19,847 bases of DNA, from the NCBI GenBank assembly GCA_031404455.1, contig JANNHP010000391.1:1-19847 (forward strand), given 5' to 3'. The DNA comes from JANNHP01 sp031404455 (GTDB lineage: Bacteria; Planctomycetota; JAJSAM01; JAJVHW01). Shown here piece by piece: positions 1 through 5,878 of this stretch (position 1 is its first letter; each line of letters opens with the position of its first letter). The notes beneath the pieces were generated by a model, which did no database searches, was not told where the DNA came from, and saw only the letters and a program-made list of their open reading frames with translations. A program made the translations under genes and the position numbers.

Positions 1-131
1 AGGAGAATCGGAATCCACGCATCGACGACCACGACGATCGTCTCGCGATCGACTGTGCTCCACCCGCCGCCGGCGACGTGTCCGGCCGCCCACGCCAACG
101 CCGGCGGAACGAGGAGCCAGATGTACCTCAC
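1..131 (-). CDS. 5' part of an unknown membrane protein gene (runs off left edge)
   Basis: The first 43 codons of a minus-strand gene are present, starting at GTG 131; the rest lies outside the window. The peptide begins V-R-Y-I-W-L-L-V-P-P-A-L-A-W-A-A-G-H, which looks like an N-terminal membrane segment or signal anchor, and continues with a second hydrophobic run (T-I-V-V-V-V-D-A-W-I-P-I-L). Nearly all third codon positions are G or C, as in the surrounding true genes, whereas the overlapping plus-strand frame gives a Ser/Pro/Ala-rich nonsense peptide. It begins 36 bases after the stop of the transsulfuration enzyme on the same strand, so it may be co-transcribed with it. A GAGG lies about 9 bases before the GTG. 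The family is not recognisable from this fragment. Confidence 0.55.
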   Translation of the reverse strand, partial: MRYIWLLVPPALAWAAGHVAGGGWSTVDRETIVVVVDAWIPIL

Positions 132-167
132 TGCTCGCGGCCTCGCGGGAGTTGCCGTGTCCGTCAC

Positions 168-1325
168 TCAGATCCCTTCGAGCGCCTGCTTCAGATCCGC
201 GATCAGATCCTCCACGTCCTCGACACCCACGCTGAGCCGGAGCAACCCGTCCGCAAGCCCCGCCGCGTGGCGCTCGGCGACCGGGATCGAGGCGTGCGTC
301 ATGATCGCGGGATGGTCGAGGAGCGACTCGACGCCGCCGAGCGACTCGGCGAGCGCGAAGAGGCGCACGCGTTCGGCGACCTTGCGCGAGGCGTCGAGTC
401 CGCCGCGGACCTCGAAGCTGACCATGCCGCCGGACGCGCGCATCTGCGACGCCGCGAGCGCGTGCTGCGGGTGCGAGGGGAGGCCCGGGAAGAAGATCTT
501 CGTCACCGCCGGGTGCGTCGACAGGAACGCCGCCACCTTGGCGGCGTTCGAGCAGTGACGCTCCATGCGCAGGTGCAGCGTCTTCGTCCCGCGCAGCACG
601 AGGAAGCAGTCCATCGGCCCGGGCACCGCGCCGACGGCGTTCTGCAGGAAGCGCAGGCGCTCGTGGAGTTTGTCGTCGTTCACGACGAGCGCGCCGCCGA
701 CGACGTCGCTGTGGCCGCCGAGGTACTTCGTCGTCGAGTGCAGCACGATGTCGGCGCCGAGCGAGAGCGGCTGCTGGAGGAACGGCGTCGCGAACGTGTT
801 GTCGACGAGCGACAGCGCGCCCATCTGCTTCGCGAGCGAGGCGCACGCGGCGATGTCGGTGATGCGGAGCAGCGGGTTCGACGGCGTCTCGATCCAGAGG
901 AGCTTCGTGTTCGGACGGAAGGCTTCGCGCGTCTTCGCGACGTCGGTCGTGTCGACGAACGTGAAAGTCATGCCGAAGCGCTCGAAGACGCGGCGCATGA
1001 TCCGGTACGTGCCGCCGTAGAGGTCGTTGCCCGCGACGACGTGGTCGCCCGACGAGAAGAGGTCGAGCACGGTGTTCGCGGCGCCCATGCCGGAACTGAA
1101 AGCGAGACCGTGGCGGCCGCCTTCGAGTCCGGCGAGGTTGCCCTCGAGGGCGACGCGCGTCGGGTTGATCGTCCGCGAGTAGTCGAAGCCCTTGTTCACG
1201 CCGGGCGAGGACTGCACGTACGTGCTCGTCATGTAGACGGGCGTCATGATCGCGCCCGTCGAGGGGTCGGGCTCCTGCCCCGCGTGGACGGCCCGGGTTC
1301 CGAAGCCCTGGTTCTTGTCGTTCAT
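168..1325 (-). CDS. PLP-dependent transsulfuration enzyme, cystathionine gamma-lyase type
   Basis: This 385-residue protein is of usual length for the Cys/Met-metabolism PLP family. Visible hallmarks are the Y49-S-R51 motif that binds the PLP phosphate of the partner subunit, the S-S-G-M loop (77-80), D175 in V-D-N-T for the pyridine nitrogen, and the catalytic K200 in H-S-T-T-K-Y-L-G-G-H. The C-terminal S-L-G-G-V-E-S-L signature followed by H-P-A-I-M-T-H-A is typical of cystathionine gamma-lyase/gamma-synthase. With cystathionine beta-synthase encoded nearby on the same strand, the likely role is cleavage of cystathionine to cysteine, 2-oxobutyrate and ammonia. Gamma-synthase or methionine gamma-lyase activity cannot be excluded. 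The frame is open far upstream, but family similarity begins at the ATG at 1325. There is no clear Shine-Dalgarno; a TAGCCT hexamer lies 7 bases before the ATG. Confidence 0.9.
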   Translation of the reverse strand: MNDKNQGFGTRAVHAGQEPDPSTGAIMTPVYMTSTYVQSSPGVNKGFDYSRTINPTRVALEGNLAGLEGGRHGLAFSSGMGAANTVLDLFSSGDHVVAGNDLYGGTYRIMRRVFERFGMTFTFVDTTDVAKTREAFRPNTKLLWIETPSNPLLRITDIAACASLAKQMGALSLVDNTFATPFLQQPLSLGADIVLHSTTKYLGGHSDVVGGALVVNDDKLHERLRFLQNAVGAVPGPMDCFLVLRGTKTLHLRMERHCSNAAKVAAFLSTHPAVTKIFFPGLPSHPQHALAASQMRASGGMVSFEVRGGLDASRKVAERVRLFALAESLGGVESLLDHPAIMTHASIPVAERHAAGLADGLLRLSVGVEDVEDLIADLKQALEGI

Positions 1326-1332
1326 GCCGCCG

Positions 1333-1338
1333 AGGCTA
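1333..1338 (-). promoter_or_regulatory. -10-like hexamer TAGCCT upstream of the transsulfuration gene
   Basis: TAGCCT (TANNNT type) ends 7 bases before the ATG at 1325, where no ribosome-binding sequence is visible. This would suit a leaderless or near-leaderless transcript. No -35 match is seen 16-18 bases upstream. It is supported mainly by similar hexamers before other genes in the window. Confidence 0.3.
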
Positions 1339-1399
1339 TCCGCGGCGGCCGGGAGGCGCGACGGAGCGCGTGAGCGCGACCTTGGGTCCTGGGCGGGGC

Positions 1400-1405
1400 T
1401 AGCAT
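1400..1405 (+). promoter_or_regulatory. -10-like hexamer TAGCAT upstream of the small membrane-protein gene
   Basis: TAGCAT ends 10 bases before ATG 1416, in the 90-bp divergent gap with the transsulfuration gene. It is followed by CCCGGGC, much like the context after TAGACT at 11394 and 12427. No -35 box is recognised. Confidence 0.3.
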
Positions 1406-1415
1406 CCCGGGCGGA

Positions 1416-2054
1416 ATGACACCGCCCACCGGGAGAGTCGCCTCGCGCGTCCGGACGGTCCACGGCGCCGGCTTCGCGGCGATCGGCCTCGCGTTCGGCG
1501 TCTGGGCGGGCGGAGGACTCCACGCGGCCTGCGCGCTCTTCGGCGTCGCGTTCGTCCTCGGGATCGCGGGACTGCGGGACGATTCGGAAAGCGTCGCGTG
1601 GCTGACGTCCGCGCTCGGCTGCGTCGGACTCCTCGCCACGGGTTCGATCGTGGCACTGCTGTTCGTCATCGGCGTCGCGAGGGACGCCGGATCGTCGATC
1701 CGCCCGGGCGCGGTGCGGTTCCTCGCCCTCTCGGGTCATCTCGACAACTACGCGGCGCTGCGGCACGCCGACGCGATCGTCGACGAGGTCCGGCGTCTCG
1801 ACCCGGCGTTCGCCCCGCCGGTCGACGCCGCGGGGCAGGCCGCGGTCGAGAGCCTGAGCGACGTTCTCGGCCGGAGCCTCCGCTACCGGAACACTCCGCG
1901 CGGCTACGAGATCCGCTCGGCCGCGTTCGACGGGGAGTTCGACACCGGGGGACGACTGGGTGATCACGCGGAAGTAGCGGCGGAGAGGACGACCGCGGCC
2001 GCGAGCCATCGCCTCATCTCCTCGCGAGCCCGTGGATCAGGTCGTACTTCGTGA
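1416..2054 (+). CDS. Small predicted membrane protein, probable frameshift near the 3' end
   Basis: As written, the frame encodes 212 residues with hydrophobic stretches at about 18-52 and 62-88, indicating two to three membrane segments, then a soluble C-terminal region. No family is recognised. The last 35 residues look wrong (arginine/serine-rich) and the frame runs 41 bases into the 3' end of the convergent cystathionine beta-synthase gene. If one G is dropped from the five-G run at 1947-1951, the protein instead ends G-D-D-W-V-I-T-R-K with a TAG at 1975-1977, before that gene. The sequence just before the run (F-D-G-E-F-D-T) joins naturally to this ending, which resembles the acidic C-terminal tail of many pilin-like or periplasmic proteins. 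The true product is therefore probably about 186 residues. A start at 1416 without Shine-Dalgarno is assumed. Confidence 0.6.
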   Translation: MTPPTGRVASRVRTVHGAGFAAIGLAFGVWAGGGLHAACALFGVAFVLGIAGLRDDSESVAWLTSALGCVGLLATGSIVALLFVIGVARDAGSSIRPGAVRFLALSGHLDNYAALRHADAIVDEVRRLDPAFAPPVDAAGQAAVESLSDVLGRSLRYRNTPRGYEIRSAAFDGEFDTGGRLGDHAEVAAERTTAAASHRLISSRARGSGRTS

Positions 2055-3381
2055 GGATGCCGCGGCGCCCGCCGGAGAGGCGCACGAGCACGGCCGAGTG
2101 GCCGTTGACGAAGAACTCCTGCACCTCGTCGGCGCCCGCGTCGGCCGCGACCTCGGGGACCGCGTCCTCCATGATCTCCTCGACCGGCGCGTCCTGGCGC
2201 TCGGGCGTGTGGAGGAGCAGGTCGATGATCTGGTCCTCGCGCAGGTTCCCGACGACCTGGCCGTCCGAGATGATCGGGATCTGCGAGACGTCGGACTCCT
2301 GCATGATCCGGATCGCCTCGCCGATGCGCGCGTTCGGCGGCAGGGTGACGAGCGGCGCGAGATCGCGCGATTTCCGCGCCACGAGGTCCGCCGCCGACAC
2401 GTCGCCCGCTTCGGCGAGGAACTGATTCCGGCGCATCCACTCGTCGTTGTAGATCTTGCCCAGTGCGCGCTCGCCGCGCTCCGCGATGAGAGCCACGACG
2501 AGCGTGCCCTTCGGCAGGTTCTTGCACCACTTCCACACGCCGCACAGCGTCGCGCCCGCGGACGTGCCGCCGAGGATGCCCTCCTCGCGCGCCAGACGCC
2601 GTGCCGCGAGGAACGACTCCTTGTCCTGCACCTGGACCACGTCGTCCAGGAGCGAGAAGTCGAGGGCACCGGGGAGGATGTCCTCGCCGATGCCCTCGAT
2701 CTTGTAGCCCTGCGCCTTGACGAGCGTCTTGTGGTGGAACCAGTCGTAGAAGAGCGATCCGAACGGGTCGACGCCGACGATCCGGACCTTCGGGTTCTTC
2801 TCCTTCAGGTACCGGCTGATGCCGCAGAGCGTGCCGCCGGTGCCGAGGCCGCCGATCACCACGTCGACCTTGCCGTCGGTCGCCTCCCAGATCTCGGGGC
2901 CGGTCGTCGCGTAGTGCGCGGCGGGGTTGTCGGGGCTGTGGAACTGGTTCGCGTAGAAGGCGCCCGGCGTCTCGGCGGCGATCCGCTTCGCCACGCTGTA
3001 GAAGCTGCGCGGGTCGTCGGGTTCGACTGCGGTGGGGCAGATGCGCACCTCCGCGCCGAACGCGCGGACGAGGTTGATCTTGTCCTCGCTCTGCTTGTCG
3101 GTCGTGACCACGACGCAGCGGTAACCCTTGACCGCGGCGACCATCGACAGGCCCACGCCCATGTTGCCCGATGTCGATTCGACGATCGTGCCGCCGGGCT
3201 TCAGGTGCCCGCGCCGCTCCGCCTCGGCGACGATCCTCACGGCCGTGCGGTCCTTGACCGAGCCGCCGGGATTGAACGCCTCGAGCTTGCCGACGACGGT
3301 GCAGTCGAGGCCCTCGACGACGCGGTTGAGGCGCACGAGCGGGGTGCGGCCGATCGCGCCGAGGACGTTGTCGTGGATCAT
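2014..3381 (-). CDS. cbs: Cystathionine beta-synthase with C-terminal CBS-domain pair
   Basis: This 455-residue enzyme should condense serine with homocysteine to give cystathionine, the first step of reverse transsulfuration. The PLP lysine is K43 in N-P-G-G-S-V-K-D-R. The substrate loop T-S-G-N-M-G lies at 70-75, the phosphate-binding loop G-G-L-G-T-G-G-T at 177-184, and a G-T-S-A-G-A turn at 272-277. The motif E-G-I-G-E-D-I-L-P (229-237) favours beta-synthase over cysteine synthase. Two CBS repeats follow at about 343-390 and 400-453; in this family they usually regulate activity or bind adenosine compounds. The ATG at 3381 fits the family N-terminus. There is no Shine-Dalgarno; the upstream sequence is a TAACGT hexamer 6 bases away and then the inverted-repeat element. 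The 3' end converges with the small plus-strand gene. Confidence 0.93.
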   Translation of the reverse strand: MIHDNVLGAIGRTPLVRLNRVVEGLDCTVVGKLEAFNPGGSVKDRTAVRIVAEAERRGHLKPGGTIVESTSGNMGVGLSMVAAVKGYRCVVVTTDKQSEDKINLVRAFGAEVRICPTAVEPDDPRSFYSVAKRIAAETPGAFYANQFHSPDNPAAHYATTGPEIWEATDGKVDVVIGGLGTGGTLCGISRYLKEKNPKVRIVGVDPFGSLFYDWFHHKTLVKAQGYKIEGIGEDILPGALDFSLLDDVVQVQDKESFLAARRLAREEGILGGTSAGATLCGVWKWCKNLPKGTLVVALIAERGERALGKIYNDEWMRRNQFLAEAGDVSAADLVARKSRDLAPLVTLPPNARIGEAIRIMQESDVSQIPIISDGQVVGNLREDQIIDLLLHTPERQDAPVEEIMEDAVPEVAADAGADEVQEFFVNGHSAVLVRLSGGRRGILTKYDLIHGLARR

Positions 3382-3387
3382 CGCGAC

Positions 3388-3393
3388 ACGTTA
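3388..3393 (-). promoter_or_regulatory. -10-like hexamer TAACGT at the edge of the inverted-repeat element
   Basis: TAACGT ends 6 bases before the ATG of cystathionine beta-synthase. Its TAA half is the putative target duplication of the 233-bp element and its CGT half is host sequence, so an insertion could have created or replaced the promoter here. Any -35 contact would have to lie inside the element. Confidence 0.3.
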
Positions 3394-3419
3394 GTGGCCG
3401 TCCCGGAACAAGTGACGCA
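3394..3419 (+). repeat. Left terminal inverted repeat of the 233-bp element
   Basis: This 26-bp arm is complementary to 3601-3626 with a single mismatch at the 19th position (G here; the inverted right arm reads C). Confidence 0.8.
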
Positions 3420-3600
3420 ACTCCGCGGCGGCCGAGGAGCTGCCTGCAAGGCGGGCGCGCGAAGGCAACTTGCCTGCCAGTTTCCGAGCGCGCCCAACGA
3501 AGTCAGGCGGCTCCTCGGTCGCAGCCGCATGCGGGCGCGCGGCTTGCCGGCGAAGAGCGCCCTCCTGAGCATTGCCGTGCGCGCAAGCCGCGTGACAGAG

Positions 3601-3626
3601 TGCGTCAGTTGTTCCGGGACGGCCAC
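3601..3626 (-). repeat. Right terminal inverted repeat of the 233-bp element
   Basis: This is the partner of 3394-3419. Its outer 18 bp are a perfect inverted copy, and it abuts the stop codon of the PAP2-family gene. Confidence 0.8.
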
Positions 3627-4499
3627 TTAGCGGCGGTCCGCTCGCGGGTCGAGCGCCTCGCGCGCGACGAGTCGCGGAACCGCGGCCTGCCACGCCACGG
3701 CCAGCGCCGCGCCGGCCACGACGTCGATCACGTAGTGCCACCTCAGGTACACCGTCGCCGCGACGAGACCGAGGCACGGGACGAGGTAGACGCCGAACGC
3801 GCGGCGGTCGTGCCGCCACGCGACGCAGAGGATCGTCACGGCGTTCGCGGTGTGGAGGCTCGGGAAGGCGTCGCGGGGGAAGGCGCCGCCGTGGCTCGCG
3901 TTCAGCGAGCGGATCGCGGGCCCGATGAAGTCGCCGTCGAGCGGCACGGACCACGTCGCCTCGGTGAGCCAGGCGTGCGGTCCGAGCGCCGGAAGGAAGA
4001 GGTAGCCGAGGTACCCGATGAAGAGAGCGCCGACCTCTCCCACGCAGTACTCCCGGAACGCGGTGCGCCGCCGGCGGGCGTAGAGCCAGAAGGCGAGGCT
4101 GAGCGTCAGGGGGTAGTAGGCGGCGTAGAAGCACGCCATGAGCGTGGTCAAGGGGCGCGAGACGAGCGGTTCGAGGAGCACCGCGGCGTGGTCCCCGAAC
4201 GCGGCGACGTCCACGCCGGCGAGCCACCCGTCGATCGTCCCGCGCCAGCAGCCTGGAACGACCCGGTGGAGCATCTCGTACGTGAAGACGACGAACGGGA
4301 CCGGTATCCAGTCGAGCACGACTCCGGCCCAGGACTTCGTCCGCAGGATCGGCCAGACGGCGACGAGCCCCGCAACGGGCGCCGCGAAGGCGAGGAAGCC
4401 CCAGAACGCCCCGTTGAGGGCGGCGGCCGTCCCGGCCACGATCCAGAACGCGACCCCGAGTCGCAGCTCGACCCGCGACAGGAGCGGCGGGGCGGGCAA
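3627..4499 (-). CDS. PAP2-superfamily membrane phosphatase/phosphotransferase (AUR1-like)
   Basis: This 290-residue polytopic membrane protein has hydrophobic segments at about 15-50, 60-80, 118-140, 153-172, 218-228, 236-252 and 257-275. The PAP2 catalytic motifs are clear: P-S-L-H-T-A at 213-218 (H216) and R253-W-H255 followed by D259. The spacing and the F-P-R-D-A-F-P-S-L-H-T context resemble the inositol-phosphotransferase/AUR1 branch rather than small undecaprenyl-pyrophosphate phosphatases. It should remove or transfer a phospho-head group at the membrane face. Lying downstream of ceramide-type genes, it is a candidate sphingolipid head-group enzyme, but this is inference; a general lipid phosphatase is possible. 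TTG 4499 is chosen because AGAGG lies 5 bases upstream, only 10 bases after the preceding stop, suggesting co-transcription with the methyltransferase. Confidence 0.82.
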   Translation of the reverse strand: MPAPPLLSRVELRLGVAFWIVAGTAAALNGAFWGFLAFAAPVAGLVAVWPILRTKSWAGVVLDWIPVPFVVFTYEMLHRVVPGCWRGTIDGWLAGVDVAAFGDHAAVLLEPLVSRPLTTLMACFYAAYYPLTLSLAFWLYARRRRTAFREYCVGEVGALFIGYLGYLFLPALGPHAWLTEATWSVPLDGDFIGPAIRSLNASHGGAFPRDAFPSLHTANAVTILCVAWRHDRRAFGVYLVPCLGLVAATVYLRWHYVIDVVAGAALAVAWQAAVPRLVAREALDPRADRR

Positions 4500-4509
4500 G
4501 GGGGCCTCT

Positions 4510-5733
4510 CTACTTCTTCAGGTAGAGGATCAGCTCGCCGTAGTCGCCCGAGTCGCCCGTCTTGCGCAGGATGCGGTGGAGGAGCTCGAAGCCGGCCTGC
4601 CGCAGTTCATTCACCACGACGCCGCCCTCCTTGACGAGGAGGAGCTTCGTGCCGCCCTTCGGCGGCGCCTTCTTCCCCGACTTGTCGTCGATCGGGAAGA
4701 AGCCGCAGGAGAGCAGGAAGACGCCGCCCTGGAAGAGGAGACGCTTGATGTTGGCGAGGTAGCGCTGGCGGTCGCGGTCCTCCGAGAGGCGGTAGAAGGC
4801 GCCTCGGTCGATCGCGAGTCCGAACGACTCGGCCGGGAGCAGGTTCGGCGTCTCGAAGAGGTCGCCGACCATGAAGTCGACGTCGGTGCCGGCGAGCCAC
4901 GCGCGCTCGCGGGCGAGGCCGACTGCCAGTCGGTCGGAGTCGATCCCCACGACCTTGTACGCGAGCTTCGCGAAGTACACGGCGGCCTCGCCGCCTCCGC
5001 AACCGGTGTTGACGACGCGCGTCGGCGACGGGCAGTGCTTGCTCCCGCGGAACTCGTCGAGGACGGCGTAGTCGTAGTTGTCCTCGATCTTGGGCGCCGC
5101 GTCGATCGCGAGCGACGACATGATCAGGGACGCATCCACAGGACCGCCCTCCTCGTCGGTCTCCCTCGACCGCGAGGAAGGCTCCGGACGGAGGTGGCCG
5201 CGCGAGTCCTCGCCGTTCTTCGTGCGGCCCGCCCGGCGGACGTCGGGGAGCGACAGCGTCAGGAGCGGGCCCGTCTCGGGCAGCGGCACCTGCATCGTCT
5301 TGGCGGGAGGCTTGGGCTTCTTCGGAGCCGGCGCCCTGGCGGAGGGCCGCACGGCCGGCGTGTCCTTCGGGGCTTCCTGATGAGGCTGGATCACCTTGGA
5401 CTTCTTCGAGGACTTCGCCTCTGCGAGGGCTTTCGCGGTGAGCGCGGAAACCGGAGGTGCCGCCGTCTTCGCGGGCGGCTTGGGGACGGGTTTGACGTCG
5501 TGCTTCGGCGTCGGCTTCGCATGGGCGAGAGGAGCCCGCGCCGCCTTGGCGACAGGCTTCGCCACGGCTCTGGCCTTCCCGGGCTTGAGGGGACCCTTCG
5601 TAGCGGACTTGGGTCGCCGGGTGTGGGCGACGCGCTCGGCGACTCTTGCAGGTTTCACGGCTCGGCGGGATCGCTTCGACGAAGGCTTCTGTCGCTTGAC
5701 TTCAGCGACCCGCTTTCGTTTCGACGCGCCCAC
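4510..5733 (-). CDS. Class I SAM methyltransferase with a lysine/proline/alanine-rich N-terminal tail
   Basis: Counting from GTG 5733 (407 residues), the first ~150 residues are strongly basic and low-complexity, rich in K, A, P and R in K-P-x-x-K-like repeats, resembling histone-H1-like or AlgP-like tails. A mixed linker follows, then a methyltransferase domain from about 210 to the end. The SAM-binding glycine loop is N-T-G-C-G-G-G-E (242-249), with D265 at the end of strand 2 (G-I-D-S-D). The part containing D-R-G-A-F-Y and later F-L-L-S-C-G-F-F recalls TPMT/TehB-like small-molecule methyltransferases. The substrate is unknown. GTG 5733 is preferred over ATG 5805 because AGGGAGG lies 5 bases upstream, while ATG 5805 has no Shine-Dalgarno and overlaps a good -10 box. 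PAP2 follows 10 bases after the stop. Confidence 0.8.
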   Translation of the reverse strand: MGASKRKRVAEVKRQKPSSKRSRRAVKPARVAERVAHTRRPKSATKGPLKPGKARAVAKPVAKAARAPLAHAKPTPKHDVKPVPKPPAKTAAPPVSALTAKALAEAKSSKKSKVIQPHQEAPKDTPAVRPSARAPAPKKPKPPAKTMQVPLPETGPLLTLSLPDVRRAGRTKNGEDSRGHLRPEPSSRSRETDEEGGPVDASLIMSSLAIDAAPKIEDNYDYAVLDEFRGSKHCPSPTRVVNTGCGGGEAAVYFAKLAYKVVGIDSDRLAVGLARERAWLAGTDVDFMVGDLFETPNLLPAESFGLAIDRGAFYRLSEDRDRQRYLANIKRLLFQGGVFLLSCGFFPIDDKSGKKAPPKGGTKLLLVKEGGVVVNELRQAGFELLHRILRKTGDSGDYGELILYLKK

Positions 5734-5803
5734 TCCGGCCTCCCTTCGGGACCAAGTGACCTTCGTTTCCGCAGCACCTCCACGCGAGATGCAGACGTGT
5801 GAC

Positions 5804-5832
5804 ATTGTAGGTTGCCCGACACGCCATCACAA
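5804..5832 (-). promoter_or_regulatory. Sigma70-like promoter for the tailed methyltransferase gene
   Basis: On the minus strand, TTGTGA (5827-5832; 4 of 6 to consensus) is followed after exactly 17 bases by TACAAT (5804-5809; 5 of 6). This gap is visibly AT-richer than the rest of the window. Transcription would start near 5797, giving a leader of about 64 bases with a strong AGGGAGG before GTG 5733. A further TTGACA (complement of 5860-5865) has only a poor -10 partner. The promoter implies that the methyltransferase and PAP2 genes can be expressed apart from the ceramide-type genes. Confidence 0.55.
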
Positions 5833-5878
5833 GTTTCATGATGTTTTCCAGGCCGTCCCTGTCAATCCGGCAGGCGAC

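Larger units (their letters stand above)
3394..3626. mobile_element. MITE-like 233-bp element with 26-bp terminal inverted repeats
   Basis: The ends 3394-3419 and 3601-3626 are inverted repeats matching at 25 of 26 positions, beginning GTGGCCGTCCCGGAACAA. A TTA trinucleotide flanks both sides (3391-3393 and 3627-3629), consistent with a 3-bp target duplication. The interior has no believable gene but two large hairpin arms. In the first, 3432-3446 pairs with 3504-3518 (14 of 15) and encloses a perfect 8-bp pair, 3453-3460 with 3488-3495. In the second, 3538-3547 pairs perfectly with 3583-3592. This layout suits a non-autonomous transposable element or a dispersed palindromic repeat. It fills the whole gap between the PAP2 gene stop and the cystathionine beta-synthase start. 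The PAP2 gene's TAA stop falls on the right-hand TTA. Confidence 0.75.

Noticed and set aside
78..1373. A 431-codon plus-strand open frame opposite the transsulfuration enzyme
   Set aside because: It is a low-complexity Arg/Glu/Val shadow of a gene with clear catalytic motifs on the other strand.
1326..2009. A 228-codon N-terminal extension of the transsulfuration enzyme
   Set aside because: It is Arg/Asp-rich antisense sequence with no similarity to the family, while the family's normal N-terminus begins at ATG 1325. The plus-strand membrane-protein gene occupies this region.
2032..3630. A 532-codon plus-strand open frame opposite cystathionine beta-synthase
   Set aside because: It is Asp/Arg/Val-rich shadow sequence. 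The minus strand has every catalytic motif of cystathionine beta-synthase.
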